A stretch of DNA of 64,000 nucleotides from Zygaena filipendulae (Eukaryota > Arthropoda > Insecta > Lepidoptera > Zygaenidae), in contig OU015674.1 of the NCBI GenBank assembly GCA_907165275.2, positions 2,046,001 through 2,110,000 of the forward strand, in the 5' to 3' direction. Each line of letters begins with the position of its first letter. Position 1 is the first letter of the stretch. A program made the position numbers and the translations under genes. The notes below the pieces were generated by a model. The model was given only the letters and a program-made list of their open reading frames with translations, did not search any database and was not told the origin of the DNA. Below are positions 10,367 through 22,122 of the stretch, piece by piece.

Positions 10367-10629
10367 GTTGTTATTGTAGACAAGATGAATGCTCATTGCT
10401 CACTCTACCGTATAAATTCGAATTCGCGATTTTTCAAAAGCAAATTTCATGTTTTTATCGCTTTATTATAGTTTCAGTTGTGATATATCGCAGTTGATAA
10501 ATGAGTGAGGGAGCCATCTTACAGAAAACCACGTTCGATTGTTTCTACTAAAGACTATAGGTATTTGTGCTACACTTCAAGTTAATATCTAGAATCTATA
10601 AAGTATCTATAATAATTATTTTCAATTAA

Positions 10630-10990
10630 TGTAAACTACTACAATGTAACGATATTCTCCACTTTCCGCTCCGCTAGCGTGGATTCTTGTGCATTGGCCG
10701 TTATAAAATAAATAATAATTTCTCGCGTCCACCGCGAGCTGGCTGCGCGCGCGCCGGCGGAGCTGACCTTTTGCGGAGTTAGAAAAAAAAAACACTCGAC
10801 CAGCCAGTTTTTGCGCTCGATCAACGGAATCGAAGGCATATTTAATGTTGTGGAAATGTCATCGCTTCCGCTCGCAGCCCAGTGTGCCCGAGGCCTTATG
10901 ACAAGAGAACCGTGGAGACTGCCACGTGGGAGTTTTTTGGCGGGAATCAAAGATGAAGGTTCGATCATTCATTTTCATGTTTGGTTAAAA
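10630..10990. other. GC/CpG-rich patch, possible regulatory DNA
   Basis: The sequence rises sharply in GC with runs such as GCGCGCGCCGGCGGAG. Open frames exist on both strands (66 and 109 codons), but neither shows a recognisable domain. It could be a promoter-like island or the decayed end of a mobile element. Confidence 0.35.
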
Positions 10991-11344
10991 ATGGATTTTG
11001 TTGTGTTATAAGATGCTGTATTGGACAATAATTTTTAGTGACGGTTTTTTATGTGCTCAAGAAGATAAATGACATTTCGAGCTGATTTTTTCGGTTTCCT
11101 TCAAGAGCTCCGAGAAAGTTCTTGCAAGTTTGCAATACAAACCTTAAAACGAAGCATTTCAATAGAAAATATATTGATCTAAGCAATTAATTTTACTTGA
11201 AACTGGCTAAATGCTTTATATGTGAAAGTCCATAAAAAGAAGAAAGAAACAGAAAAGACTGCCACCTGGAGAAACAGATGAAGCATAAACACTTCTAAAA
11301 CCTGGTATTTAATTAGCGGACTTTTAAAATATAATTTTATGTTT

Positions 11345-11700
11345 GTATAAGTAGTTCCGCGGTAATTTCGGGGTCACCGAGGGAATTCCGGGATGAATAG
11401 TAGATACCCTATGTCCTTTTCTATACTCCTGACATGTGCATGTGTAAAATTTCTTAATGATCGGTTGAGTAGTTAAGGTGTGGAAGCGTACCAACCAAAC
11501 AAATTCACATTCGCATTTATAACATTAGAACTAGCTGGTGCCCGCGGTTTCCCCCGCGTTAATTTTGGATTTCCCGCGGGAATTCCAGAGTATAAAAGTA
11601 CTATCTGTACCCCTTACAACGCGTATGCAAAATTTCACGATCACTGGCTTAGTATTTAAGGTGTGAAAGCGAAACAAACGAACATATAGATAAAATCACA
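11345..11700 (+). repeat. Two adjacent CCGCGG-family repeats
   Basis: Copies at about 11345-11528 and 11533-11695. Both retain the CTATGTCC/CTGTACCCCT block, and the second has a clear GCGGTTTCCCCCGCG head. Confidence 0.7.
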
Positions 11701-11724
11701 TAACTCCCGAGGCAATTATAAGAC

Positions 11725-11834
11725 TTAGGTTGCGTATGAAAAGATTGCTCTTAGCAATATAGGCCACCTAAATTGTACGTACCTACTTTGTGGTTTTTAC
11801 TGTGTGCGTGCAATAAAGCATATTTGAATTTGAA
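11725..11834 (+). repeat. Retroelement 3'-tail repeat
   Basis: Inverse of 3965-4100, ending GTGCAATAAAGCATATTTGA. AATAAAG is probably the polyadenylation signal of the parent element. Confidence 0.6.
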
Positions 11835-12139
11835 AATTCATGCGTGTGCGTCTGCTAATTGCTTTCTAGATTTACACATTTAATCTTTTTTTATCACGAA
11901 TCGACAGGGTTCTGCGGGAATAGTCAATTGCACGAAACTTTTCAATGTTTTTGAAAAAAGAAACAAAAAACGCAACTCTACTCCATATATTTTGTGATCT
12001 TTTCCTAATTAGTTAGGTAAGCAACTATATCTTCCACGGTTCAAAAACCAGGGCCCAGGGAGTTGTACATTGTGGGTAAGCCTAGAGTTAACACCCGAAG
12101 ACCCAACACGCTATTATGGAATTATTACGGAGTGATCGA

Positions 12140-12320
12140 TCCACACGGTTTCATTCGCGTTAATTTCAGAGTTCCCGCGGGATTTCCGCGATAAAAAGTA
12201 CTCTATGTCCTCCTCTGTACCCCTGATAACGTGTGTGCAAAATTTCATGGCGATCAGTGAAAGCATAACAAACCAACAAAGAAAATAAACTCACTTTCGA
12301 ATTTACGAATTTATATTGTA
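12140..12320 (+). repeat. CCGCGG-family repeat
   Basis: Head CACACGGTTTCATTCGCG, CCCGCGGG core, then CTCTGTACCCCTGATAACGT. Confidence 0.65.
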
Positions 12321-12673
12321 CGTATAAATAAATGGTTATCTATACTTTTAGGCTTTATTATATAGTGCGAAAAATAGGTACTTCGAGATAAAATTGTGCA
12401 AGTAAAAATTGGACTTGTACAGTTCTGCGTTACTCTTCAAACCCAGAATAAAATTGTCTTTGGGAAAGTGTATTCTCAGCAATACTCACTTTAATATTTT
12501 TCTCATGGCATCTAAGATTTCTAATTATATAGCAGATACATGTGTGTTCACTGCTCAGTCTATTGTTCTTACACTTAGCTAAACTTAACATGTATAGTAA
12601 ATTAAATAGTTAGCTTATTACGAACTGATAGATCGACGGGCGTAATTAGCTATACCTACCTACCTACTATAAG

Positions 12674-13030
12674 TGACTAGTTGTCCCCCGCAGTTTCACC
12701 CGCGGTAATTTCACAGTTCCCGCGGAAATTTCGAGATAAAAAGTGCCCTATGTCTTTTTCTGTACCCCTGAAATCGTGTATACCAAACCTCATGATTATC
12801 GGTTGAGCCGTTAAGGCGTGAAAGCGTAACAAACAAACATAGAAAAAAAACTCGATTGCGCATAAGGGTTTCAAACCAATTTACACGAAACCTTGACAAA
12901 TTATATATCTAAATCAAACCTTCCCCATGAATCACCCTATATTGGTAAAAATCGTATGAAAATTCGTTCTGTAGTTTTTGATTTTATCGCGAACAGACAG
13001 ACAGAAGCGGCGGAGGACTTTGTTTTATGA
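12674..13030 (+). repeat. CCGCGG-family repeat plus GACAGACAGA-ended relative
   Basis: A full copy at 12674-12865 is followed by a fragment at about 12915-13030 ending in TCGCGAACAGACAGACAGAA, the other common 3' form of this repeat. Confidence 0.6.
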
Positions 13031-13139
13031 TATATAATGGATTGTGGAGATATTATGATCTGCTTTAGCGAGTGGCCCCATGCACTATGTCGGTTAGTGT
13101 CATTTAAAATAAATAAAATAGTGGGGTCGAAGTATTGTC

Positions 13140-13370
13140 ATTTTATGCAGCTCAGCACCGAGGGGGCACTGATACAGGATGTTAGCGAACAGTGCGGGTG
13201 CCGCACGCGGCACCGATCTCTGGGAGGCGCCAACTCTGCCCAGCTTGGCGGACTGGCTGCCCTCGGGGCTGCTGACCCCGGAGGTGTACAACAGCGGTGA
13301 CTGTTTATGTAGATGTGCTGCGAAAACTTCGATAGCGCGATTCAGGACATTGCCGACAAAGACGCTGTAG
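13140..13370 (+). other. GC-rich open segment, possible exon or captured gene fragment
   Basis: This stretch is far more GC-rich than its neighbours, especially at third positions in the plus frame that starts ATG at 13179 (63 codons, TDLWEAPTLPSLADWLPSG in the middle). A possible acceptor is ACAG at about 13175-13178. No family is recognised. It directly precedes a repeat at 13433 and may be a fragment carried by a transposon, an isolated exon of a plus-strand gene, or chance. Confidence 0.25.
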
Positions 13371-13432
13371 TTTGGAGTTTTGGTGGCATTGGTTCCCTTT
13401 TGTATTTTATTCAACGTATTTTAGTGATTTTT

Positions 13433-14694
13433 AACCGACTTCCAAAAAGGAGGAGGTTCTATGTTCGATTGTATGTATGTTTTTTTTTTTTTTTTTTTTT
13501 TTTTACGTATGTTCACCGATTACTCGAAGACGGTTGGACCGATTTGGAAAATTCTTTTTTTGTTTGAAAGGGTATACTCCCAATTAGGTCCCATTGCCAC
13601 CAAATCCAGATCTGATGATGGGATCTTGGAGAAATCGAGGGAACTCTTCAAAAATTATAGGCACACCTATAGCGATTTCGGTATTTTTTATAGTTAATCG
13701 TTCATTTGCTTTTGAAAAGCAAAATTTGAAGAAGTGGAACTGATGATGAAGACCACAGATGGTGATCGGAACTACTCAACAATAATACGTATTTCACGGA
13801 TTCCGATTGGAGAGATTTCAAAAATTGTTTTTTTGTTTGAAAGGGGATACTCCTAAATTGATGCCATTGTCACCAAGTCGAGATCTGATGATGGGATCTT
13901 GGAGTAATCGAGGGAACTCTTCAAAAATTATAGGTACACCTATAGCGACTTTTGGATTTTTTATAGTAAATCGTTTATTTGCTTTCGGAAAGTAAAATTT
14001 GAAGAAGTGGAACTGATGATGAAGACCACAGATGGTCATCAGAACTACTAAATAATAGGTATTTCACAGATTCCGATTCGTTAACTTTAATATGGTTTCT
14101 AAACAATTTATGCTCGTCACAATGTATATGGTGAAGTGGAACTGATGATGATGTACCAGGAGAACTCCTCAATAATTAACGTCCCTGCGTCGGGAAAAGC
14201 AATATTTTGTAAAAGGTGATGAGTAGTTGACATAAGGCTATTGCAACTTAGAGAAATTACAAACTAAGTCACTTAAAAGCGAGAAATAAACAAAATTTTA
14301 ACAAAAAAATTAAAACCGACTTCCAAAAACACAAAACTAAAAAACTAAAAATAAAAAGCTAAAAATAACAAAATACCGATTTAATCCGAAAGACAAAAAC
14401 ACACGTAATATTATTATTGGTTTGTGCTACCACTGATCGGTATGAAGTCGGTGACAAGCCTAATATGGAGGTGGTAGATGGGCTAAGTCGACTCCCGCCA
14501 CCAGCTCTTCGTGAGCAGAACAACAGAAGTGGGCATACACCAGCGGGCTTGTCACCGAATTCAAATCGATCAGTGGTAGCACAAACCAATAATAATATTA
14601 CGTGTGATTTTGTCTTTCGGATTAAATCGGTATTTTGTTATTTTTAGCTTTTTATTTTTAGTTTTTTAGTTTTGTGTTTTTGGAAGTCGGTTTT
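13433..14694 (+). mobile_element. 1.26-kb AACCGACTTCC repeat, copy A
   Basis: It starts AACCGACTTCCAAAAAGGAG and ends GGAAGTCGGTT, so its tips are inverted. A long T run lies near 13482-13504. Inside are two tandem units of about 275 bp (about 13520-13792 and 13800-14070) sharing GATGATGGGATCTTGGAG and GAAGTGGAACTGATGATGAA. A foldback palindrome occupies the last 383 bp. No coding capacity is seen. The inverse copy is at 37309-38574. Confidence 0.8.
14312..14694. repeat. Foldback palindrome with about 150-bp arms
   Basis: The arm starts AAAACCGACTTCCAAAAACA and is repeated inverted at the other end. Both arms contain TAATATTATTATTGGTTTGT and a CGGTGACAAGCC boundary. The unpaired loop is about 90 bp. 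Short open frames on both strands mirror each other because of the palindrome and are not genes. Confidence 0.85.
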
Positions 14695-14699
14695 ATAAG

Positions 14700-16670
14700 T
14701 ACGTCAAATCCCACTTTTGGGTCCCATATTTCACGTATTAGTTAGATGTTGGGATTCAAGGATCCCATTTTGCTACCTATAGTGGTTTCAAGTGTCGACT
14801 CGTTACATATTGTGACGATTAATTTTTATTTATTTATCCTCCATTCCTAATCAGGATTAACTGAAATGAGTTAATATCAAGAATGAGTTTTTTTTTTATT
14901 AGTCGATCACTATTTTTTAGTTTGAATGTTAATACTGAAACATCCCATTATTACAGTAAAACAACTGATTAAGGGAAACATAAAAATCGATTCTATACAT
15001 AGATACAAGGGATTCTTTTTTCTACGATACAAGGGAAAAAGAGAACCTTCCTATTTTGAAGTCAGTAAAAAAGGACGTCAAGTAAGTACTTTGGTAAGTT
15101 AATTTCTATAGATAAAATGTACAAGGCCCGTTAGCTGTTTGAAAACGTTACAATTATAATAAAGATCTTATAAGACTATGAAGATAGTCATCATTGAGAA
15201 TAGAGACGATGGTAATGACGATGATAATGGTCATAATGACAGGGTATAAAAATCAAAATTCTATTTAGACCGTCAGTTAGTAAAAAAAATAATAGACATG
15301 CATTTTATTATTAATATTCATGCAATATTAATATGATCCTTTGTACACTTAGTGAGCAATAAATACTTGAATACTTGCTTTTTCAAATTATTGAAAAAAT
15401 ACTGAGATAAAACGCATGAAAGTTAAGGAGTGGGGGCAAGTAAAGTAAAGTGGACCTAGGCATGACGTCCCATGTTTCAACTTAATGTATTGCCGTTATT
15501 TTTTGATTAGGTACCTACGTCAAAATACGTGTCTAAATTGTTTTATTAATCTACAAGACTAAACACTTAAATTAAGTCATCTACCTACGTACTTGTATAC
15601 CAACTAACAATAAGTATGAAATAAATTTATTTGAATTCAAAATAAATATACCTACTTTATCTACTGTCCTAAAAGAAATACACTAAACAGATTTGACAAA
15701 TAAAAAAAGAACAGAGTAAAAGGAGCTAAAACCAACTAAAAATTCAACTAACCATTAATTCATTATAAAATTACTATAAATTAATTCCAGAGATGTTTTA
15801 AGTGGCAATTCTGCATCATCCAGAATAACCACAGAGAAAATAAATAGAGAGGACATGGAGGCGGGGCTGGCGGGCCACGGTTGCAAAGGAAGTTAGAGCA
15901 AATGCTCTATTTTGTCCAAAACTTCTTTCGCTTTCGATATTAAGTACCTATATTTTGCACAATATTCCCAAAATTAAGAATTTTGGAAAACGGTGATTAA
16001 GTAAAACCGTACCTAACCAAAAAGCGTCTAATACATTTTTGTACATTAATGAATAATAATTTAATGCGCGTCAAATGCCTAGCCTGTGTGCAAAAAAAAA
16101 ACTTTAAGTAACAGAAGCATTGTAAGCATTTATTGCGATCGTAAAAGTTAAATTATAATAGTTTGCCGTTTTATTGAGTTGAAATGATTATTGGCTGCGC
16201 ATTACACCGAACGCGACACAGTCTTACGTCTAAGATCCCCGGTTCCCGACTTATGCTGAGCTGGTTGCCTTTTTGTTGCGACACGCTGGTTGTGGTTGTT
16301 TGTTATTGCATATATTAACGGTTGTCGTAACAAATAAAGTTTATTTGATTTCATTTCATAATATTACGTATGTCTACGTAGACATGACAAATAGACCTTA
16401 TATTTATTCAGAAAAAAAAGCACATGAAATGTTTTGTACAATAATTAAATTATTACAATCCGCTATAGAAAGGTTACCTATATCTTTTAGAATTTTTGAT
16501 TTGAAAAAACCAAAATAATATATAAGGTAAATACTAATTTTTACAGCAATTCTGTGGGTCTTTTCTTGAATCTTTGAACAAAGGAAAACAGTTACCACAG
16601 AATTCATAATTAAGGGATATATGCATATCGTGAGAAAAATTGTACACAATATAAAAACATTGCACTGCAA
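14700..16670. other. Unassigned intergenic DNA
   Basis: AT-rich with no supported gene. AGGAGTGGGGGCAAG near 15426 resembles the tip of the MITE at 19967. A LINE-like 3' end may lie at about 16200-16350 (CAAATAAAGTTTATTTGATT). Confidence 0.4.
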
Positions 16671-16673
16671 GTA

Positions 16674-16735
16674 TTAGGGTAGGCCTGTGCTCCAATAATG
16701 AGGGCATTAAAGTTCTATGTTATACGCAATAATAA
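16674..16735 (+). repeat. SINE 3' fragment
   Basis: AGGGTAGGCCTGTGCTCC followed by a GGGCATTAAAG tail matches the 3' end of the tRNA-like SINE at 55731-55945. Confidence 0.6.
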
Positions 16736-16969
16736 TTATAATAATTTATTTATTTATAACCAACTTGGATCATTTTGTTAGTAACATGGTTGCTTAACCT
16801 ATTGTTAGTAAATTACATTATATTTATATTTATACATTTAAAAGATTATATTATACATTTAGATACACACTATAGATACAACCCAAAAACATTACAATAT
16901 ATAAATAACTCTGCCAGCCCATCATCAAATCCCGAGGAACAGCTAGTCAATTTATAAATGCGAAAGAAA

Positions 16970-17105
16970 GTCTGTTTGTTTGTCTGTCACGCCCTCACGC
17001 CTCAACCACCCCACCGATCATCATGAAATCTTGCACACACGCATCAGGGGTACAGATCAGGACAAAGAGGACCTTTCATCCCGGAACTCCCACAGGCAAT
17101 AGAGA
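16970..17105 (-). repeat. CCGCGG-family repeat fragment, reverse
   Basis: Contains TGTCTGTCACGCC, ATCATCATGAAATCTTGC and ATCAGGGGTACAGA, the inverse of the CTGTACCCCTGA block. The head is missing. Confidence 0.6.
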
Positions 17106-17465
17106 ATAGGGATTTATTTCAATATTTATTTATAATAAATAGATATTTATCAATTCTCGTGACAAAATGTGACACTGTACATGATTCAAAAAGATTATTT
17201 ACTTCATAGTGCCAATAATATAATACTGTGATACTGAAAAGTTTCATGTACTTATAAAAATAAATAAGTCGTGGTAAATTAGGTAGGTATAATATCTTTC
17301 GGTTCCATTCGGTGTAAACGCGACGGGGAAGCAATAAAAACTGTAATAAGTATTTTTATGTATCTATAAAACAATTAAATTTTGCATACCTATTTATTTA
17401 TTTTTTTATTTTTTTATTTATTTATGTTATTACGTATTGTCTATTTACGAGTAAGTATGTGTATA

Positions 17466-17742
17466 TAGGGTGTAAGGTTACGGAGTACAGATTAAAAACC
17501 TCGATGATTCTTGCCCGTGTAACTAATAAAACTATGATTAAATTTAAAAATACTGATAAATCACAGAGGAAAACTTAATAGACAGGAAATGGGTGCGGAA
17601 TTAAGGTATTTCAGGGCGTCAGCTCTCTACTTGCGCGCTTAATAAAAAAAAATCCTCCAATTTTTTTTTCTTCATTTTGAGACTAGAATCGAATACCTCA
17701 CTCTCCTTCAATACGTCATTTGTTTAACCTTACACCCTGTAT
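17466..17742. mobile_element. MITE with TATAGGGTGTAAGGTTA inverted ends
   Basis: The left end AGGGTGTAAGGTTA (17467-17480) is complemented by TAACCTTACACCCT (17725-17738), with flanking TA-rich sequence. It is a non-coding element of about 277 bp. Confidence 0.7.
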
Positions 17743-17744
17743 AA

Positions 17745-18595
17745 TGGTATGATTATTAGTTTATATACAGTTTTGTATTGTGTTTTCTAAACAAAAAAAA
17801 ACTAATCGGCGTACATAGATACGTAGTCTAAAAGCGGGTGCTAAGCCGCGAGCACCTTAGAATATCACTGATTTCTGACGAGGAGCAGGTAAATAACCTT
17901 ACCTACTTAACTTTGCCTAGCTTTGTCTCCTTAATTTCTTTTTAGATGAACGTACTCGTATTCAATAAATGTCTACTTGAATAAGAACTTAAACTTATAG
18001 AGTTTTTTTTTGTTGAAAATACTGCGTAAGTAGGTTTATCTTCCAACTGTTGAATTTTTTGTAATATTATGAACAATAGCAAAACGGTGTTCAAATTAGT
18101 AGTTAATCAACTAGATATATATTTATGCACACAAAATAACTAGGTTCGTTGAAAATATTAATGTGGAAGTTAATTTGTAGTTCAAATTAATTAAATTGTT
18201 TTTATTACGAAATTCGCGAGTCAATTTCAGAACTAAAAGTGAGCACGGAGTTGTCCTTTATACTTAGTTTTGAAATTTCAACCTATGCCTACTTACTATT
18301 CGTAATGAAAAGAGAGGTAGGTAGCTACCCAACTTATTTTTAGACAAAACTATTATTTAGGGCTCGTAGTTCTAGTCTCTAGTAGTTTTAAGATCCTAGC
18401 TGATATCAGACAGAGTAAAAAAAACGTATCTTATATAGTAATATTTTAAATCGTAGTTTTCGATAACAACTCAAAAGACTTGTGATGGCAAACAAGTTAT
18501 TCTTTAGATCGTTGACATTCGAATACCCTTTTGGACTAACCTCATATACTTAACTACTGAACGATATATTACAATGTTCAGACTAGTATAGTATT
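17745..18595. other. Unassigned intergenic DNA
   Basis: AT-rich sequence with no gene or repeat that I recognise. Confidence 0.4.
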
Positions 18596-18599
18596 ATAT

Positions 18600-18794
18600 G
18601 GACGCAGATAAGCAATAACATGTTAACCCACAAAATGAAGTTATTGATTTAGAACGACTTATTGAGAGTTAGAGAACGTTTTTTAATTATGTGTTTTTTA
18701 AATATGTATCTTATTACATTGTAATTTTAAAACTTAAATTTAATCAGAATATTTTCTCCAGTGTGGGTTAACACACTATTGCTTATCTATGTCC
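18600..18794 (+). mobile_element. MITE, GGACnCAGATAAGC family, copy 1 (195 bp)
   Basis: It starts GGACGCAGATAAGCAATAAC and ends with the inverse TATTGCTTATC..GTCC form. ATAT lies on both sides (18596-18599 and 18795-18798), read as a 4-bp target duplication. The interior AAAATGAAGTTATTGAT and AGAGAACGTTTTTTAATTAT matches the copies at 44309 and 57875. Confidence 0.85.
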
Positions 18795-18994
18795 ATATTA
18801 TCTGTGGTTCAGGTATTTATTAATAGGTAAGGGAAAACTCAATTCTATTACAACAGGTCCACTTGCGTAAATTTTAGACCTCTGTGTCAAAAATGACGTC
18901 GAACGTGAAAGAAAGATAAACAAATAAACAAACAAAATACGAACATAGAATACCTTAGTATTTACATTAGGAACATAATCACTACATAATATTA

Positions 18995-19135
18995 TAGCAC
19001 AAACCCACCGCATCTGTCTGTCTGTTCGTAAGACGTTCACGCTAAACTTGAAAACTACTGTACGGATTTTCATGCGGTTTTCATTAGAGTGAGAGTGATT
19101 CAAGAGGAATGTTTATACATATAGTATATCCTGGA
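18995..19135 (-). repeat. CCGCGG-family repeat fragment, reverse
   Basis: CTGTCTGTCTGTTCG, then AAAACTACTGTACGGATTTT and CATGCGGTTTTCA, as in the GACAGACAGA-ended relatives. Confidence 0.55.
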
Positions 19136-19380
19136 ATAGAAGAAAAACTTTTAAACACTATGAAAATATACAAAATAAGATCAAAAATTAAATATAAGTA
19201 GTATGAAACTAAAAAAAAAGATATAGGTAATCTATATGTGAATAAAATATGATGATAACTTACATATTATTCTATTCTACATAAGTTGTTTGGATCCCAA
19301 ACTTAGAACAAACAGTGAGTATGTCTTAAAAGCATTTGAAAATTACAAAAACAAATAAAGCAATAGCAATATTAAGGTAA

Positions 19381-19505
19381 CTGCCGCACAGAGACTTTCT
19401 TATGCCAATTAACATTAATTTAATGCACGTCTCTGAGTTCGGCAGTTTTGTTTTTAAAATCTTTACTTAAAATTAAGTAATCATTAAAACAAGCTGTGCG
19501 GCCGT
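19381..19505. mobile_element. Small MITE with CTGCCGCACAG ends and TAA duplication
   Basis: The ends are CTGCCGCACAG (19381-19391) and CTGTGCGGCCG (up to about 19504), inverted with one mismatch. TAA flanks both sides, a 3-bp duplication of the kind PIF/Harbinger elements make. A partial relative lies at 2470-2560. Confidence 0.6.
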
Positions 19506-19966
19506 AAGACTTTATTTTCGACTTTGCAGCAACGTTCCTCACACATTTCTAGGACTCTGCAAGTTTAGAAGTTTACATTTCTAACTTCCATGATGGCTAC
19601 TCCCATTTGCGACATACAGCAATATTATCGCAACTTCTGCTTGCTCACTGGGAAGTTGGTGTACCTTGATACGAATAACAACTATAAAACCAAATATTAA
19701 AAACTGTACTTCCTTAATTAACATGTTATCAGGCTATTAAAAAATAATGTGCCAACTTTTTTTTACCGATGCATTAATATGTAAAAAGTATTTCTACTAT
19801 AAACGTGCGTGTCGAGTGAATCTGATAACGGACGGCTCGTTATCAATACAACTCCAGAACTCCATGTAACGGGAATGAGGGAGTTCCGTTCGGTGACTAT
19901 GCTATGAAGTCATTGTAACCGTAACTATATCAGTAATAACACAATTAATATCATCTATATCTATAA

Positions 19967-20606
19967 GGTGAGTGGGGGCAAGATGAAAAACGGGGTAACA
20001 CGAAAAGTCGGCTATAATTTCAGGTAGGTATAACATTATTTTTTCATTACTCATACTCGGAAAGTAGGTCTGAAGTTGCCTGAGAAGCGGGTTGAGAGTA
20101 ACACTTTTCAGCCCTAGGGAGAATCGCTTTCAACTGACAGCTGGATACTGCAGAAACTCAAGTTTTTTTTTATGTCATAGCCCATAGGGGGCATACTTAC
20201 TGGCCAGTAGCACACCTAATGGTTGATTTATGTAAAAGAAAATTCACTCATTTTTTTCTTTAGCTAATTCCTATTTTTATTTTGACTTTCCTTGCATTCG
20301 TAAGGACTAAATAAGTTTAAGGACTAATAAGTTACTTTCACCCCTAGGATAACAATGTATCTACTATTGCAGTGCTGGCAAAATTGGTCATATATAATTG
20401 AAAATATTTTTAATTATTTATTTTTCTGGTTTGGAACAGTTTTAACAGGATTTTATCGATATGATAGAAAAAATATAGTCTTTACGCTTTACTCATTACT
20501 AATATAATTTTAGCATAAGTTAATATGTACTACTGTTCAACAAGACTTCAAATACAACACTGCTCATCTCATCAAAAAAGCGTTCGATCTTCCCCCACTC
20601 ACCTTA
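19967..20606. mobile_element. TA-type MITE with AGGTGAGTGGGGG ends, interrupted
   Basis: AGGTGAGTGGGGG at 19968 is complemented by CCCCCACTCACCT ending at about 20605, with TA on both flanks. The interior is interrupted by a different repeat (20034-20360). Confidence 0.65.
20034..20360 (-). repeat. CCTAGGGGTGAAAGTAAC repeat, copy 1
   Basis: This is the inverse of parts of 41158-41760: it shares CATTACTCATACTCGGAAAG, AGAAGCGGGTTGA, CCCTAGGGAGAATCGCTTTC and TTACTTTCACCCCTAGGATA. It is shorter than the other copy by about 270 bp. Confidence 0.7.
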
Positions 20607-20803
20607 CTAATATTATAAAGAGGAAAGATTTGATTTTTTGTTTGTTTGTTTGTTACGATTTAACTCAAAAACTTCTGGACCGATTTCTTTCACGATTCGA
20701 AAGCTACATTATTCCTGAGTAACATAGGCAATATTGTAATCCGGAGTTCCCGCGGGAACTCCGAAATTATCGCGGTGAAAACGCGCGGGACAGCTAGTAA
20801 TTA
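20607..20803 (-). repeat. CCGCGG-family repeat, reverse, complete
   Basis: CTAATATTATAAAGAGGAAAG at the left and CGCGCGGGACAGCTAGTA at the right, with CCCGCGGGAACTCCGAAATT near the end. Confidence 0.75.
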
Positions 20804-20946
20804 ATATAATTAAAGGCAGCAGAGCTGTTTCGAAGTGATAATTACAGATTTTATAAATGCGACGGTTTGTGTATTTAATTAAATTTTCAGACCCATATTT
20901 GACTGACTTCAGAAAAGGAGGACGGAACCGGGATATATTATATACT

Positions 20947-21155
20947 TACTAGCTGTTCCCCGTGGTTACACTAGCAGTAATTTCAGAAATCCCGCGGGAA
21001 TTCCGGGATAAAAAGTACCCTATGTTCTTCTCTCTACCCCTGACACCGTGTATGAGAATTTTATAATGATCGGTTAAGCTGTTGAGGCGTGAAAGCGTAG
21101 AAGACAGACAGACAGACAGAGTTACTTTCGCATTTATTATATTAGTAACGAGTAA
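20947..21155 (+). repeat. CCGCGG-family repeat, complete
   Basis: Head CTAGCTGTTCCCCGTGGTTA, CCCGCGGGAATTCCGGGATA, CTCTACCCCTGACACCGTGT, a GACAGACAGACAGA tract and a CGCATTTATTATATTA end. Confidence 0.75.
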
Positions 21156-21159
21156 GGAT

Positions 21160-22120
21160 CAACATCTCAAAAGTCTTGTATCATACGAAATGAAGCTATA
21201 ATTATCATTTATTTAACTTTGCTTATACAAAGAGTAGGCTCTCATTCATTTTCCAGAGTCAATTATTTAACTAAGTTTATTTAATGGCCGATGGGTAACA
21301 CACTTATTTGTTACGGAACCACCGACCGTGGCCGCATGGATCTGACAAAAAATGTCAGGGGACGTAAACCTACTTGTTTCTTTTTTACTACGGGAAAAAA
21401 ACTTAGAAGAAGAGAAATTATTACGTTTCTTAGGTAGGTATATATATAATATTTTCTGACCAGTTGTAAATCTTTGTCCGATGTTTGAAGAAAATTATAT
21501 TATGGAATAAATGTGTAGGTACTAAATAGCGCATGACAAAGAGTGAAAACCTGGAACCTGTGTTATTAAAAAAAAAATACTTAGAATTACTTAAGCTTAT
21601 TTAGGTACGTATACTTAGCTACGGATAATAATATAAAAAATATACTTGTTTTAATCTGTATCTACTAATAATAAAATGAGGATGTTTGTTTGTATAAGAA
21701 ACAGCAAATAATATAACACCAAAAGAATTTTAATAGAACAATATAAAAAAAGAATAGTTTAGTATAAAAAAAGCTTAGTGAAGCGCCCCTGCGTTAGAAC
21801 ACTGTGAAAAAGTGTGTGCATTGTAAATTGTGTATAACTGAAGACGCAAAAATACTTTAAAAAAAGTACTGTAACTGTTCTTATTGATAAAGACACGCGA
21901 CTGCCTCGGCGGTGATTTGTGTGGAGGTGGCTTCTGTCCTTTTAAATCGAGGATGTGTCGGATCGAGTTGATAATTTTGAACCAATGATGGAAAAACTTT
22001 TTACGTTGCAACTTGCACCTATATTCACAGTTCCATACAAATATTCTGACAAGAAGCGGCGTAGATAGATTAAACGAAAAATAAAACCGATTGTAATTTT
22101 TTTTTTTAAATTCATACTTA
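21160..22120. other. Unassigned intergenic DNA
   Basis: No supported gene. A 116-codon minus frame (21775-22125) has no recognisable domain and overlaps the MITE that follows. Confidence 0.4.
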
Positions 22121-22122
22121 TA

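Noticed and set aside
13458..13697. Short Phe-rich plus frames across the T run
   Set aside because: Produced by the poly-T tract of a repeat; not genes.
14359..14647. Mirror-image 76-codon frames on both strands (also at 37412-37642)
   Set aside because: A consequence of the foldback palindrome; no coding signal.
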